A stretch of DNA of 40,595 nucleotides, taken from NCBI RefSeq assembly GCF_030698145.1, contig NZ_JAUYNW010000073.1, positions 1 to 40,595 on the forward strand, given 5' to 3'. A program made the position numbers and the translations under genes. The number at the start of each line of letters is the position of its first letter. Position 1 is the stretch's first letter. The notes beneath the pieces are model-generated. The model was not told the origin of the DNA. It was given only the letters and a program-made list of their open reading frames with translations, and ran no database searches. The stretch is from Phenylobacterium sp. Lineage in GTDB: Bacteria; Pseudomonadota; Alphaproteobacteria; Caulobacterales; Caulobacteraceae. Of this stretch, positions 14,907 to 23,736 are shown piece by piece.

Positions 14907-15917
14907 ATGGCTCTATTCAAAGTTGGCGCTGAGTTCGGCGTGGACATGGACGGCCCTCTCTTTTTGCCGTTCTTGCAGGGAACCGGTTACATCGGCTTCA
15001 CCGAGTTCGCTTACTTCGACCTTCCTGGTGGCCACCGCGACGCCTTCTTCGGCAATTTCTCGTATGATCCGTTGGGAGGCTTGGCCGGCGGCGTGCTCAA
15101 CCACGTGCAGGAAAATCTGGGTGGGTTCCTTCACTTCGACATCTCCGGTTTCTCGGTATCGGCGCAACAGTTCGTCGCCCTGGTTCGCGATGGCGATGTG
15201 TTGTCGGCCTTCAGTCTCGCCCTGGCTGGCTCCGATACGCTCCTCGGGGCCTCGGGCGACGATGCGCTCTACGGGTTCGCGGGCAATGACGTCATGGACG
15301 GAGGCGGCGGCTACGACGCGCTCCTGGGCGGCGACGGCGATGATACCATCACAAGCGGGGCGGCCATCGGCACGGGCGAGAGCTTCCTGCGCGGCGGACT
15401 GGGTCAGGACTATCTGGTCGGCGGGATAAACTTCGACGACATCCACGGAAACGAGGGCAACGACACAGCCCGCGGCGGCGACGGCGACGACTGGGTGGTG
15501 GGCGGCAAGGATCGCGACCTGCTCATCGGCGAGCGGGGCGACGATCTCATCTACGGCAACATGGGCAACGACACCCTCGACGGCGGCGCCGGGCGCGACA
15601 CCCTGCGCGGCGGCCAAGCCGAAGATATCCTGACCGGCGGCGACGGCGACGACTGGCTGTTCGGAGATCGCGGAAACGACAGCCTGGGCGGCGGCGCCGG
15701 CGCCGACATCTTCTTCACCTTCGGCCTGGCGGGCCTGGACTACGTCACCGACTTCAGGCGCGCCGAGGGCGACCGGGTGATCGTCGAAGAGGGCTCGAGC
15801 TACACTGTGGCCCAGTCCGGCGCCGACGTGGTCATCAGCATGTCCGGCGGAGGCCAGATGATCCTGGTCGGCGTCTCGCTGGCCAGCCTGACGGGGGACT
15901 GGATCACCGGCGGCTGA
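14907..15917 (+). CDS. RTX-repeat calcium-binding protein, probably secreted by a type I system
   Basis: 336-residue protein starting MALFKVGAEF at the ATG behind AGAAGGGTGGG; an upstream in-frame start at 14838 lacks support. Residues about 1-100 form an unrecognised N-terminal region with aromatic/Gly-rich segments. From about 105 to 275 it is packed with glycine/aspartate nonapeptides of the GGxGxDxLx type (for example GGDGDDTI, GNMGNDTLDGGAGRDTL), which fold into a calcium-loaded parallel beta-roll. The C-terminal 60 residues (DYVTDFRRAEGDRVIV onward) match the end of many RTX proteins that carry the uncleaved secretion signal. There is no N-terminal signal peptide. No ABC transporter or membrane-fusion gene is nearby, so the exporter must be encoded elsewhere. 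No enzymatic domain was recognised. Confidence 0.88.
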   Translation: MALFKVGAEFGVDMDGPLFLPFLQGTGYIGFTEFAYFDLPGGHRDAFFGNFSYDPLGGLAGGVLNHVQENLGGFLHFDISGFSVSAQQFVALVRDGDVLSAFSLALAGSDTLLGASGDDALYGFAGNDVMDGGGGYDALLGGDGDDTITSGAAIGTGESFLRGGLGQDYLVGGINFDDIHGNEGNDTARGGDGDDWVVGGKDRDLLIGERGDDLIYGNMGNDTLDGGAGRDTLRGGQAEDILTGGDGDDWLFGDRGNDSLGGGAGADIFFTFGLAGLDYVTDFRRAEGDRVIVEEGSSYTVAQSGADVVISMSGGGQMILVGVSLASLTGDWITGG

Positions 15918-15939
15918 CGGTCGGCCGCGGGACCCTTTT

Positions 15940-15965
15940 CCCTTCGAATGGAGGTATTCGAAGGG
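15940..15965. terminator. Perfect 10-bp hairpin downstream of the RTX gene
   Basis: CCCTTCGAAT (15940-15949) and ATTCGAAGGG (15956-15965) are exact inverse complements around a 6-base loop. It lies 22 bases after the RTX stop, in the gap between convergent genes. No long T-run follows. Confidence 0.55.
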
Positions 15966-15990
15966 ATCAAATAGGCACTAATTCGAAGTG

Positions 15991-16036
15991 TTAGAGTGTG
16001 ACGGGCGCCTGCACCGGTATCTATCACGCTCTAACC
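15991..16036. terminator. 12-bp stem between RTX and ppx genes
   Basis: GTTAGAGTGTGA and TCACGCTCTAAC pair over 12 positions with a single G-U type wobble. The loop is about 22 bases. The right arm runs into the end of ppx, so it probably forms in the ppx transcript as a terminator. The TTAGAGCGTGA/TCACGCTCTAA sequence resembles intergenic palindromes common in alphaproteobacteria. Confidence 0.45.
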
Positions 16037-17533
16037 CAACTGCAGCTTGAGCCGCAGGGCCTGGGCCAGGGTCTGGGCGCGCTTGGCCGTCTGTTCGCCC
16101 AGCAGCATGTCCGACCAGCCATGTTCGGCGCTCAAGCTCAGCACCTCGCCCTGGATGCGTAGGGCCGACCGCTCCAGGAGGGCGGCGTTGCGGGCCGAGA
16201 GGTCGCAGCCAAGGCGGATGGCCGATCCCAGCGCGCGCGCCCTCTGGCGACGTTCCACGGTCAGCACCCGGGCGATGGTGCCCGGCTCCGGGGTAACGGG
16301 CGTGGGGTTGTGGCGGGCGAAGGCGGCGCAGGCCAGATAGGCGCGCTCGGGGTGGGTCATGCCGGCGATCGGCGCGCGCAGCACCTGCTCGAAGGCCAGT
16401 TCACCACGATGGTCGGGGTGCAGTCGTGCGCCCAGGTCGGCCAGGCGGCAGGCCGCGGCGGTGAGTGTCGCCTCGCGATGTCCGAATTCCGGCCGCAACA
16501 CTCCGAAGGCCGGGGCGAGCCAGCGTTCCAGGCCCGGCGCCAGGGTGTTCGAGAGGCCGTGGACCGTGGTCAGAGCCTCGCAACCCTCGATCAGCGGATC
16601 GCGCCCTTGGTCCTCGGGGGCCATGGCCTCCAGCAGCAGGCCCTCGCGCAGGCCATAAGCCGAGATCACCACCCGCTCGACGCCCAGACGCTCGATCAGG
16701 GTCTCCAGCACCAGGGCCGAGTAGGGCAGGGTGTCGAAGCGCTTCTTGGACAGGCCCTGCATTCGCTCCAGGGAGGCCTTGGACTGGCGAGCCACGAAGC
16801 GGGCGACATCGACAGCGTCCGAGCGGCTCATCTCGTACTGGTGAGCCACCCGCAGGGGGTAGTCGGCCATCTCCATGTGCAGCAGGGCGAGGTTGCGCCA
16901 CGCGCCGCCCACGGCGTGGAACTCCCGGGTCCGGAAGGCGAGCGCGGCTTGGTCCAGGTGGCCGACGATGCGCTTGCGCACGCGCTCGACGTCCAGCGGC
17001 CTGGGCGCCCCAAGCGCAAAGGGGCCGAGCGGCAAGGTCACGCCGTCACGGGGAGCGGCGGGGTCCAGATGCACCAACTCCAGGCTGGCTCCGCCCAGAT
17101 CGCCCACCACGCCCGCGGCGTCGGGCTGGCCGGCCAGGACCCCAAGGGCCGCGTAGCGGGCTTCCTCGGCGCCGGAGAGGATCCGCGGGGTGAGTCCGGC
17201 TTCGGCCTGGATGCGGGCGATGAAGGCGGCTCCATCGGCGGCCTCGCGCACGGCGGCGGTGGCGACCACGAAGAGCTCGGAGGCCGCCCAGCCGCTGAGG
17301 GCCGCGCGGAACCGGCGCAGGGCTGTCAGGGCGGTCTCGATGCCCTCCGGCGACAGGCGTCCGGTGACCGTAAGGTCGCGGCCCAGGCCCGCCAGGGCCT
17401 TCTCGTTGAACACGGTCCAGATCGCCCGGCCTTCCAGCCGGTAGATCACCAGGCGCACGGAATTGGAGCCGATGTCGATGACCGCGGCCTGGCGAACGCC
17501 AGCCGCGCCGGGAAGCGGCGATTCGGACTTCAT
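16031..17533 (-). CDS. ppx: Exopolyphosphatase, Ppx/GppA family
   Basis: Enzyme of the actin-like ATPase fold that removes phosphate from polyphosphate ends, or pppGpp phosphatase (the family does both). The phosphate-1 motif is VIDIGSNSVRLVIYRLEG and the phosphate-2 motif is VVGDLGGASLELV; catalytic-acid-region segments such as ATAAVREA and ILSGAEEARYAA follow. With the ATG at 17533 it has 500 residues and starts MKSESPLPG; a start at 17572 would add 13 unconserved residues and overlap ppk. The C-terminal half (from about 300) is the HD-type helical domain of long Ppx proteins. It follows ppk after 19 bases in the same direction, so polyphosphate maker and breaker are co-expressed. Confidence 0.93.
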   Translation of the reverse strand: MKSESPLPGAAGVRQAAVIDIGSNSVRLVIYRLEGRAIWTVFNEKALAGLGRDLTVTGRLSPEGIETALTALRRFRAALSGWAASELFVVATAAVREAADGAAFIARIQAEAGLTPRILSGAEEARYAALGVLAGQPDAAGVVGDLGGASLELVHLDPAAPRDGVTLPLGPFALGAPRPLDVERVRKRIVGHLDQAALAFRTREFHAVGGAWRNLALLHMEMADYPLRVAHQYEMSRSDAVDVARFVARQSKASLERMQGLSKKRFDTLPYSALVLETLIERLGVERVVISAYGLREGLLLEAMAPEDQGRDPLIEGCEALTTVHGLSNTLAPGLERWLAPAFGVLRPEFGHREATLTAAACRLADLGARLHPDHRGELAFEQVLRAPIAGMTHPERAYLACAAFARHNPTPVTPEPGTIARVLTVERRQRARALGSAIRLGCDLSARNAALLERSALRIQGEVLSLSAEHGWSDMLLGEQTAKRAQTLAQALRLKLQLG

Positions 17534-17552
17534 CAGGCCTAGATGCGCTCGA

Positions 17553-19769
17553 TTATCCGCGCGAGGCCACATGATCGATCGCGCGCGGCATGTCCTTCAC
17601 CTTTTGCCCCCGGCCGGAGAGGCTCGGGTTGGTCATGAAGTACTCGTGCGCGGAGAAGGCGCCCGGGTGGTCCCATGACGGGTCCCGGGTATAGCGGCCG
17701 TCCGCGTCGAGCGTCCAGCTTTGCGCTTCGTCCTTGAGATTGGCCACCATGATCTGTTGCAGAACCTGCTGGTGGACGGTGGGGTTCTCGACCGGCGTCA
17801 GGCACTCGACCCGGCGGTCGAGGTTGCGCGGCATCCAGTCGGCCGAGGAGATGAACACGCGGGTCTCGGCCGAGGGCATGACGCCGCCATTGGCGAAAGC
17901 CACGATCCGTGAGTGCTCCAGGAAGCGCCCGACGATCGACTTGACCCGGATGTTCTCCGACAGGCCGGGCACGCCGGGCCGCAGGCAGCAGATGCCGCGG
18001 ATCACCAGGTCGATTGAGACCCCTGACTGGCTGGCCTCGTAGAGCGCGTCGATGATCACCGGATCGACGATCGAGTTCATCTTCGCCCAGATGGCCGCGG
18101 GCTTGCCGGCGCGCGCGTTCTGCACCTCGCGCATGATGAAGGTGAGCAGGTCGGCCTTCATGGTCAGCGGCGAGGGCGACAGCTTCTCCAGCCCGTCGGG
18201 ACGGGCGTAGCCGGTGATGAAGTTGAACAGCCGCGCCGAGTCTCGGCCCATGGCTGGATCGCAGGTGAACAGCGACAGGTCGGTATAGATCCGCGCGGTG
18301 ACCGGATGGTAGTTGCCGGTCCCGAAGTGACAGTAGGTGCGAAGGGTGTCGCCCTCCTTGCGGACCACCATCGAGAGCTTGGCGTGGGTCTTGTACTCCA
18401 CGAAGCCGAACACGACGTGGACGCCGGCCCGCTCCAGGTCGCGGGCCCATTTCAGGTTAGCCTCTTCGTCGAACCGGGCCTTGATCTCGATCAGGGCGGT
18501 GACGTTCTTGCCGTTCTCGGCCGCCTCGATCAACGCGGCGATGATCGGGCTGTCCTGCGAGGTGCGGTAGAGGGTCTGCTTGATCGCCAGGACATTGGGA
18601 TCGCGCGCCGCCTGGCGGATGAACTGCACCACCACGTCGAAGCTCTCGAACGGGTGGTGGACCAGGATGTCCTTGTCGCGGATGGCCGCGAAGCAGTCAC
18701 CGGCATGATCGCGGATCCGCTCGGGGAAACGCGCCTCGAACGGCTTGAACTTCAGGTCGGGACGGTCCGACGGGATCAGCTGTGAGAGTTCGTCCAGCCC
18801 CAGCAGCCCGTCGATGAGGATGATGTCCTCGTTCTGGGCGTGAAGGTTGCCGACGATGAAGGCGCGCAGCTCCTCGGGCATGGCCGCCTCGAGCTCGACC
18901 CGCACCACCGAACCTAGCCGGCGCTGCTTCAGCCGCACCTCGAATTCGCGCACCAGATCCTCGGCCTCTTCCTCGATCTCCACGTCGCTGTCGCGGATCA
19001 GCCGGAACACGCCCACGGCCTCCACGTCGGAGTCGGGGAACAGATGGTCGAGGAACAGGGCGACCATGCTTTCAAGGCTGATGAACCGGCGATGCGGCCG
19101 CTTGCGCCGGGTGGGGGCCGGCGGCAGCTCCCAGAACCGCGCCACCTGGGCCGGGATCGGCACCAGGGCGTACATCAGCCGGCCGTCCGAGATCCGCTTC
19201 AGCTTCATGACCAGCGAGAAGGCGAGGTTCGGGATGAACGGGAACGGGTGGGCCGGATCGATGGCCAGCGGCGTCAGCACCGGGAAGATGCGCGAGATGA
19301 AGGTCGGCTCCAGCGCCAGCTTGTCGGCGGCGCTGACCTCGTCGGACTGGACGACGGTCAGGCCCTCGGCGGTGAGCTCCTCGCGCAGCTGCAGCCAGCG
19401 GGTCTGCTGATCCAGCATCAGATCGGCGGCCTCGGCGTTGACGCGCAGAAGCTGTTCGACCGGCGTCAGGCCGTCCTGCGACACGACGCGGACGCCCTCG
19501 CGGGCCTGAGCCTTCAGGCCGGCGACGCGGACCATGTAGAATTCGTCGAGGTTGTTGGCCGAGATCGACAGGAACCGCAGGCGTTCCAGCAGCGGGTGGC
19601 GCGTGTTCTTGCTCTCGCCCAGCACCCGCTCGTTGAAGGCCAGCCACGACAGTTCGCGGTTGATGAAACGTTCGGGCGACTCGGCCAGCTCCGTGTCGAC
19701 CGCGAGCGGCTTCGCATCGGCGGTCGTTGTCGGCGCGGCATAGGTCATGGATACAGTGTCCGTCGGCAT
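17553..19769 (-). CDS. ppk1: Polyphosphate kinase 1
   Basis: 738-residue enzyme that polymerises the gamma phosphate of ATP into polyphosphate. The N-domain starts with [16 protein letters not shown]. The catalytic domains carry the two conserved histidine regions: [20 protein letters not shown] (autophosphorylated His) and [39 protein letters not shown] is also typical. The ATG at 19769 is used; a second ATG seven codons on is possible. It lies 36 bases after hdaA on the same strand and upstream of ppx. The hdaA-ppk order is, to my knowledge, the same in Caulobacter crescentus. Confidence 0.96.
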   Translation of the reverse strand: MPTDTVSMTYAAPTTTADAKPLAVDTELAESPERFINRELSWLAFNERVLGESKNTRHPLLERLRFLSISANNLDEFYMVRVAGLKAQAREGVRVVSQDGLTPVEQLLRVNAEAADLMLDQQTRWLQLREELTAEGLTVVQSDEVSAADKLALEPTFISRIFPVLTPLAIDPAHPFPFIPNLAFSLVMKLKRISDGRLMYALVPIPAQVARFWELPPAPTRRKRPHRRFISLESMVALFLDHLFPDSDVEAVGVFRLIRDSDVEIEEEAEDLVREFEVRLKQRRLGSVVRVELEAAMPEELRAFIVGNLHAQNEDIILIDGLLGLDELSQLIPSDRPDLKFKPFEARFPERIRDHAGDCFAAIRDKDILVHHPFESFDVVVQFIRQAARDPNVLAIKQTLYRTSQDSPIIAALIEAAENGKNVTALIEIKARFDEEANLKWARDLERAGVHVVFGFVEYKTHAKLSMVVRKEGDTLRTYCHFGTGNYHPVTARIYTDLSLFTCDPAMGRDSARLFNFITGYARPDGLEKLSPSPLTMKADLLTFIMREVQNARAGKPAAIWAKMNSIVDPVIIDALYEASQSGVSIDLVIRGICCLRPGVPGLSENIRVKSIVGRFLEHSRIVAFANGGVMPSAETRVFISSADWMPRNLDRRVECLTPVENPTVHQQVLQQIMVANLKDEAQSWTLDADGRYTRDPSWDHPGAFSAHEYFMTNPSLSGRGQKVKDMPRAIDHVASRG

Positions 19770-19774
19770 AACTT

Positions 19775-19789
19775 GGTTCTGAACGAACC
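19775..19789. promoter_or_regulatory. Inverted repeat just upstream of ppk
   Basis: GGTTC-TGAAC-GAACC is a perfect 5-bp inverted repeat in the 36-base hdaA-ppk gap, six bases from the ppk start. It could be an operator or a small RNA hairpin controlling ppk translation. The evidence is only symmetry and position. Confidence 0.25.
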
Positions 19790-19805
19790 GTGTGACAGCA
19801 ACAAG

Positions 19806-20480
19806 TCATCCGTCAAAAAGGTCAAGATTCTCCGTATCGTCCTCAAGAATCTCCCGAGCAAGCGCCCGGGAAATGGGCCGCCCCGCCTCGTCGGCGGCTT
19901 CGTCCAGGCGCTTGACGATCTCGCGCGCCGCCGGGATCGACCTTTCAATGCGCCGCAACAGGTAGGTGAACACCTCACGCGGGGGGCGAATGCTCCGCTC
20001 CCGGAAGAATTTTCTCAGGACGCCTTCAAGCACCTCGTCGTCCGGCGCCTCGATCTCGGCCGCCGGCAGGGCGTTGAGTCGCGAGCGCAGGTCTGGCAGG
20101 GCCGCGTCCCAGGTGGCCGGGGCCTTGCGCGCGGTCAGCAGCAGGCCGCCCCCGTCGCGCGCGGCCATGTTGATCAGGTGGAACAGGGCCTCGCCGTCGA
20201 TCCCCTGGTCGACGTCCTCCACCAGCGCCGGCCGGCCTGAGACCTCGGCCAGCTTGGGATCGACGCGGTCCAGGATCACCGCGCCGGCCCGTTCCGCCCA
20301 ATGCCGCGCCAAGTGGGTCTTCCCGGCGCCCGTGGGTCCGAACAGGGCCAGGGCCCCTCCATGCCAGGCGGGCCAAGCGTCCAGCATCGCGATGGCCTGG
20401 GCGTTCGACGGCCCCGGCACGAAGTGCTCGCGGGCGTAGGACACCGGCCGCCGCAGCTCCAGGCGCAATTGGCGCGTCAT
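19806..20480 (-). CDS. hdaA: DnaA inactivator HdaA
   Basis: 224-residue AAA+ protein related to DnaA domain III, working with the DNA polymerase sliding clamp to drive ATP hydrolysis by DnaA after initiation. Residues 4-9, QLRLEL, fit the clamp-binding motif of Hda proteins. Walker A is GPTGAGKTHL (48-57), the Walker B region ALVEDVDQG, and the box VII region LPDLRSRLNAL. The ATG at 20480 puts the clamp motif at the extreme N-terminus, as in the family; an upstream start at 20525 would bury it. It leads the hdaA-ppk-ppx run. Confidence 0.92.
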   Translation of the reverse strand: MTRQLRLELRRPVSYAREHFVPGPSNAQAIAMLDAWPAWHGGALALFGPTGAGKTHLARHWAERAGAVILDRVDPKLAEVSGRPALVEDVDQGIDGEALFHLINMAARDGGGLLLTARKAPATWDAALPDLRSRLNALPAAEIEAPDDEVLEGVLRKFFRERSIRPPREVFTYLLRRIERSIPAAREIVKRLDEAADEAGRPISRALAREILEDDTENLDLFDG

Positions 20481-20557
20481 GCGACTGATCTGGACCGATA
20501 CGAGTACACGCCGCAGGTTTACCAAGCCGCGGGCCGGCGGTCGACGCGCCTTCGCGC

Positions 20558-20578
20558 CTCGCCTGGGGACGGGGCGAG
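20558..20578. terminator. Short hairpin downstream of the acyl-CoA dehydrogenase gene
   Basis: CTCGCC (20558-20563) and GGCGAG (20573-20578) enclose a 9-base loop in the gap between the acyl-CoA dehydrogenase stop and hdaA. No T-run is seen. A weak terminator or attenuator is possible. Confidence 0.25.
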
Positions 20579-20605
20579 CTCTGCTGTTGACGAAGCCTGT
20601 GGCGC

Positions 20606-21802
20606 TCAGCGGTTCTGGGTGGTGTCGGGCAGGCCCAGGATGCGCTTGGCGATGATGTTGTTCTGGATCTCCTGCGATCCGCCCGCGATGGTCGAGGACT
20701 TCACCCGCAGATAAGCCCGGCCCGCGGCGCGCTCCTCGGGCGTGAATTCCTCGCCGTCCCAGCCGAGGCCATTCAGCCCCATGGCCTCCACGATCATCTC
20801 GGCCTGGTCGGTGGCCGCCCGCGAATAGGCGTTCTTCATGACCGAGGTGGCGGCGCTGGGGCCGTTCTGATTGCGCGCCTCGGCCGCCACCCGGGCGATG
20901 GTCAGGGCGTAGGCCTTCTGGTCCATGTCCAGTATGGCGGCGCGGGTGCGCATGTCGCTGTCGGCCAGGGCGCCGTCCTCGTCGACCCCCTTGTAGCGTT
21001 TGGCCGCCTCGCGCAGCGGCTTGGACGTGGGCTGGGCCCGGCCGCCGTCGGCGCCGCTGATCCCGCTGCGCTCGTGCTGCAGCAGGCGCTTGCCGACCGT
21101 CCAGCCGCCGTTCAGCGGCCCGACCAGATTGCCCTTGGGCACCTTCACGTCGGTGAAGAAGGTTTCGCAGAACGGCGAGGACCCCGAGATCAGCAGGATC
21201 GGCCGCGTCTCCACCCCCGGCGTACGCATGTCGATCAGCAGGAAGCTGATCCCCTCATGCTTCTTGGTCGGATCCGTGCGGGTCAGGCAGAAGCACCAGT
21301 CGGCATAGTTCGCGCCAGAAGTCCATAGTTTTGAGCCATTTACGAGGAAATGGTCACCCGAATCTTCAGCTTTCGTTTGCAGCGAGGCGAGATCCGAACC
21401 CGATCCCGGTTCGGAATAGCCCTGGCACCAGCGCAGCTCGCCCTTGGCGATGGGCGGAATATGCCGCTGCTTCTGCTCCTCGGTCCCGTATTCCAGCAGG
21501 GTGGGGCCGAACATCATCACGCCCATGCCGCCGATGGGGTTCCACGCGCCGGCCTTGGCCATCTCCTCACGCAGGATACGGGCCTCCATGGCCGAGAGGC
21601 CGCCGCCGCCATAGGCCGCTGGCCAGGTGGGCACGCCCCAGCCGCGTTCCCCCATCCGCCGTTTCCAGAGGTTGAAATCGGCGTCCTCGGGGGCCTGACC
21701 CTCGGCGGTCATCATCCCGACCTGGCCCTTCAGGGGTGGCGGGAAGTTCTCGGCCAGCCAGTCGCGGGCCTCTTGACGGAACGCTTCGAGCGCAGGGTCC
21801 AT
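20606..21802 (-). CDS. Acyl-CoA dehydrogenase family protein
   Basis: 398-residue FAD enzyme introducing a trans-2 double bond into an acyl-CoA. N-terminal helical domain (EAFRQEARDWLAENFP), middle beta-domain signature WCQGYSEPGSGSDLASLQTKAE and DHFLVNGSKLWTSGA, and a C-terminal domain ending RVKSSTIAGGSQEIQNNIIAKRILGLP. The GSDLAS and GGSQEIQ segments are the FAD-contact motifs. It resembles the group of acyl-CoA dehydrogenases used for unusual or branched substrates rather than the short-chain type, but the substrate is not predictable. The start is an ATG. It is transcribed alone, 83 bases downstream of bpt on the same strand. Confidence 0.93.
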   Translation of the reverse strand: MDPALEAFRQEARDWLAENFPPPLKGQVGMMTAEGQAPEDADFNLWKRRMGERGWGVPTWPAAYGGGGLSAMEARILREEMAKAGAWNPIGGMGVMMFGPTLLEYGTEEQKQRHIPPIAKGELRWCQGYSEPGSGSDLASLQTKAEDSGDHFLVNGSKLWTSGANYADWCFCLTRTDPTKKHEGISFLLIDMRTPGVETRPILLISGSSPFCETFFTDVKVPKGNLVGPLNGGWTVGKRLLQHERSGISGADGGRAQPTSKPLREAAKRYKGVDEDGALADSDMRTRAAILDMDQKAYALTIARVAAEARNQNGPSAATSVMKNAYSRAATDQAEMIVEAMGLNGLGWDGEEFTPEERAAGRAYLRVKSSTIAGGSQEIQNNIIAKRILGLPDTTQNR

Positions 21803-21885
21803 GACACTCTCCCAGGGAAGCCCTCGGGGCTTCGTTGGGGGCCATGTGAGAACCGCCGGGCGCGGCTGTCAACGATGCGGGATGG

Positions 21886-22650
21886 TCAGGGGTCTTGAAT
21901 CCGCAACCGGTCGCGGGCCGACATCAACGACCAGCCCTCCGGGCGCAGCAGTTCGATGGGCGAGAAGCGGACCTTGTAGTCCATCTTCTCGGACCCCCGC
22001 ACCCAGTAGCCCAGATAAACATAGGGCAGGCTGGTCAGGCAGGCCTGGACCACGTGATCCAAGATCACGAAGGAGCCCAGGCTGCGGCGGGTGAGGCTGG
22101 GGTCGTAGTACGAGTAGACCAGGGAGAGCCCGTCGCTCATCAGGTCCACGAGCACGCAGGCGATCAGGTCGCCGGGCCCGCCGTCCTGCGAGCGCAGGCG
22201 GTACTCGATGATGTGGGTGCGGACCGCGGTGTCCTCGACCATGGCGACGTAGTCGGGCCAGGTCATCTCGGCCATGCCGCCATTGGCGTGGCGGCTGACC
22301 AGGTAGCGGCGGAGCAGGTCGAACTGCTCCATGGTGGCCTCGGCCTCGACCAGATGGCGTTCCAGGTCCTCGTTGCGGGCGAGCGCGCGGCGCTCCGAGC
22401 GCGAGAAGATGTAGTCCTTGGCCGGGATTCGCGCCGAGACGCAGGCGGCGCAGGCCTCGCAGGCCGGGCGGTAGGCGATGTTCTGCGACCGGCGGAAGCC
22501 GACCTGGGTCAGGCTGTCATTGACGCTGGCGCCGTCCGACAGCGGCAGATGGGCGAAAACCTTCCGTTCGTGGCGCTCGGGCAGGTACGGACAGGGCGAG
22601 GGCGCTGTCAGGAAGAACCTGAGTTGTCGCGTCGGAAAGTGCTGCGTCAC
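21886..22650 (-). CDS. bpt: Aspartate/glutamate leucyltransferase
   Basis: 254-residue aminoacyl-tRNA-protein transferase (Bpt, related to arginyltransferase ATE). It adds leucine from Leu-tRNA to proteins with N-terminal Asp or Glu, marking them for ClpS/ClpAP degradation under the bacterial N-end rule. Recognisable parts: CPYLPERHERKVFAHL near the start, the Cys-rich YRPACEACAACVSARIP, and the C-terminal GSFVILDHVVQACLTSLPYVYLGYWV with MDYKVRFSPIELL. It starts with GTG at 22650, giving MTQHFPTRQL, which fits the family. The clpS/clpA genes are not in the window. Confidence 0.93.
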   Translation of the reverse strand: MTQHFPTRQLRFFLTAPSPCPYLPERHERKVFAHLPLSDGASVNDSLTQVGFRRSQNIAYRPACEACAACVSARIPAKDYIFSRSERRALARNEDLERHLVEAEATMEQFDLLRRYLVSRHANGGMAEMTWPDYVAMVEDTAVRTHIIEYRLRSQDGGPGDLIACVLVDLMSDGLSLVYSYYDPSLTRRSLGSFVILDHVVQACLTSLPYVYLGYWVRGSEKMDYKVRFSPIELLRPEGWSLMSARDRLRIQDP

Positions 22651-22745
22651 GGACTTGCGATCGCTTTCGAACCACTACGCCTGGAGGGATTAGGCGTCAT
22701 GGGAAGCTCAGGCGCAAGGTCCCAAACGTCACGGCGCGAACCCCC

Positions 22746-23651
22746 TCATTGCAAGCCGCTGTCCGGCGGCAGGACCGGGGCCTCGCGCAGCAGCACGATG
22801 GCGATCCGGCGGTTGCCGGGCAAGGTCGGGTCGTCGGTGTACAGCGGCTCGGAGTTTGCCTTGCCCGAGACCTGGTAGACCCGGTCGGGATCGACGCCGG
22901 CGCCCTGCAGGACCCGGCGCGAGGCGTCGGCGCGGCCGCTGGACAGGGACCAGTCGGAGTCGGGTTTGGCGCCCGAGGTGCTGACGCTGGTGTGGCCGGA
23001 GATGGTGATGCGGTTCGGCAGCCTGTTGATGATCTTGGCCACGGCGCGCAGCAGCAGCTTGGCGCGGTCATTGGGCTGGGTCTGGCCCGTATTGAACATC
23101 GAGCGGCCTTCCTGGTCGACCAACTGGATGCGCATGCCCTCGGGGGTCTGGTCGATCAGGATGTTCTTGGAGAGCTCGGCCAGCTCCGGCATGTCCTGCA
23201 GCGCTTGGCGCAGGGACTGGGCAGCTGAGGCGAAGGCGGCCTCCTCGCGCTTGGCCATGGCCTCCCGCACGGCCTCTTCGGACGCCTGCGGCGAGGTGTC
23301 CTTGCCGGCGTCCGTCGACTGCCCGTGGTCCTGGACCTTCGATTCCGGGGTCTTGTCCTCGATGATCGCCATCGAGCCCGCGCCCTTGGCGCCGTCGTCG
23401 CCCAGCGCCGTGCCGCCCAGGATGCCGCCCGAACCCGAAGTAGTCTCCGAGACGCTGGCGGGCGCGAAATAGTCGGCGATGCCGCGCTTCTGCTCCGGGC
23501 TTGTCGTGTTGATCAGCCACATCAGGAGGAAGAAGGCCATCATCGCGGTCACGAAGTCGGCATAGGCGACCTTCCAGGCGCCGCCGTGGTGGCCGTGCCC
23601 GGAGACCTTCTTCACCTTCTTGATGAGGATAGGCGCTTCGCCCACCGCCAT
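22746..23651 (-). CDS. motB: Flagellar motor stator protein MotB
   Basis: 301-residue inner-membrane protein anchoring the proton-driven stator to peptidoglycan. A short cytoplasmic Lys-rich N-terminus leads into one membrane helix, YADFVTAMMAFFLLMWLI, where Asp32 is the proton-binding residue. A periplasmic linker with a plug-like region follows, then an OmpA-like peptidoglycan-binding domain (about 190-295; ITISGHTSVS and GRADASRRVL). Sequence identity to MotB is clear. motA is not adjacent; in Caulobacter relatives it is also separate. Begins at an ATG and is followed by the bpt gene after 95 bases. Confidence 0.95.
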   Translation of the reverse strand: MAVGEAPILIKKVKKVSGHGHHGGAWKVAYADFVTAMMAFFLLMWLINTTSPEQKRGIADYFAPASVSETTSGSGGILGGTALGDDGAKGAGSMAIIEDKTPESKVQDHGQSTDAGKDTSPQASEEAVREAMAKREEAAFASAAQSLRQALQDMPELAELSKNILIDQTPEGMRIQLVDQEGRSMFNTGQTQPNDRAKLLLRAVAKIINRLPNRITISGHTSVSTSGAKPDSDWSLSSGRADASRRVLQGAGVDPDRVYQVSGKANSEPLYTDDPTLPGNRRIAIVLLREAPVLPPDSGLQ

Positions 23652-23736
23652 GGTTCAAACCCCGTGACCCTGATTCCCTCGCAAGGTGGACGGGGCGCGT
23701 TAAGATGGCGTTGAGCCTAGTGAACAGGGGAACTGC

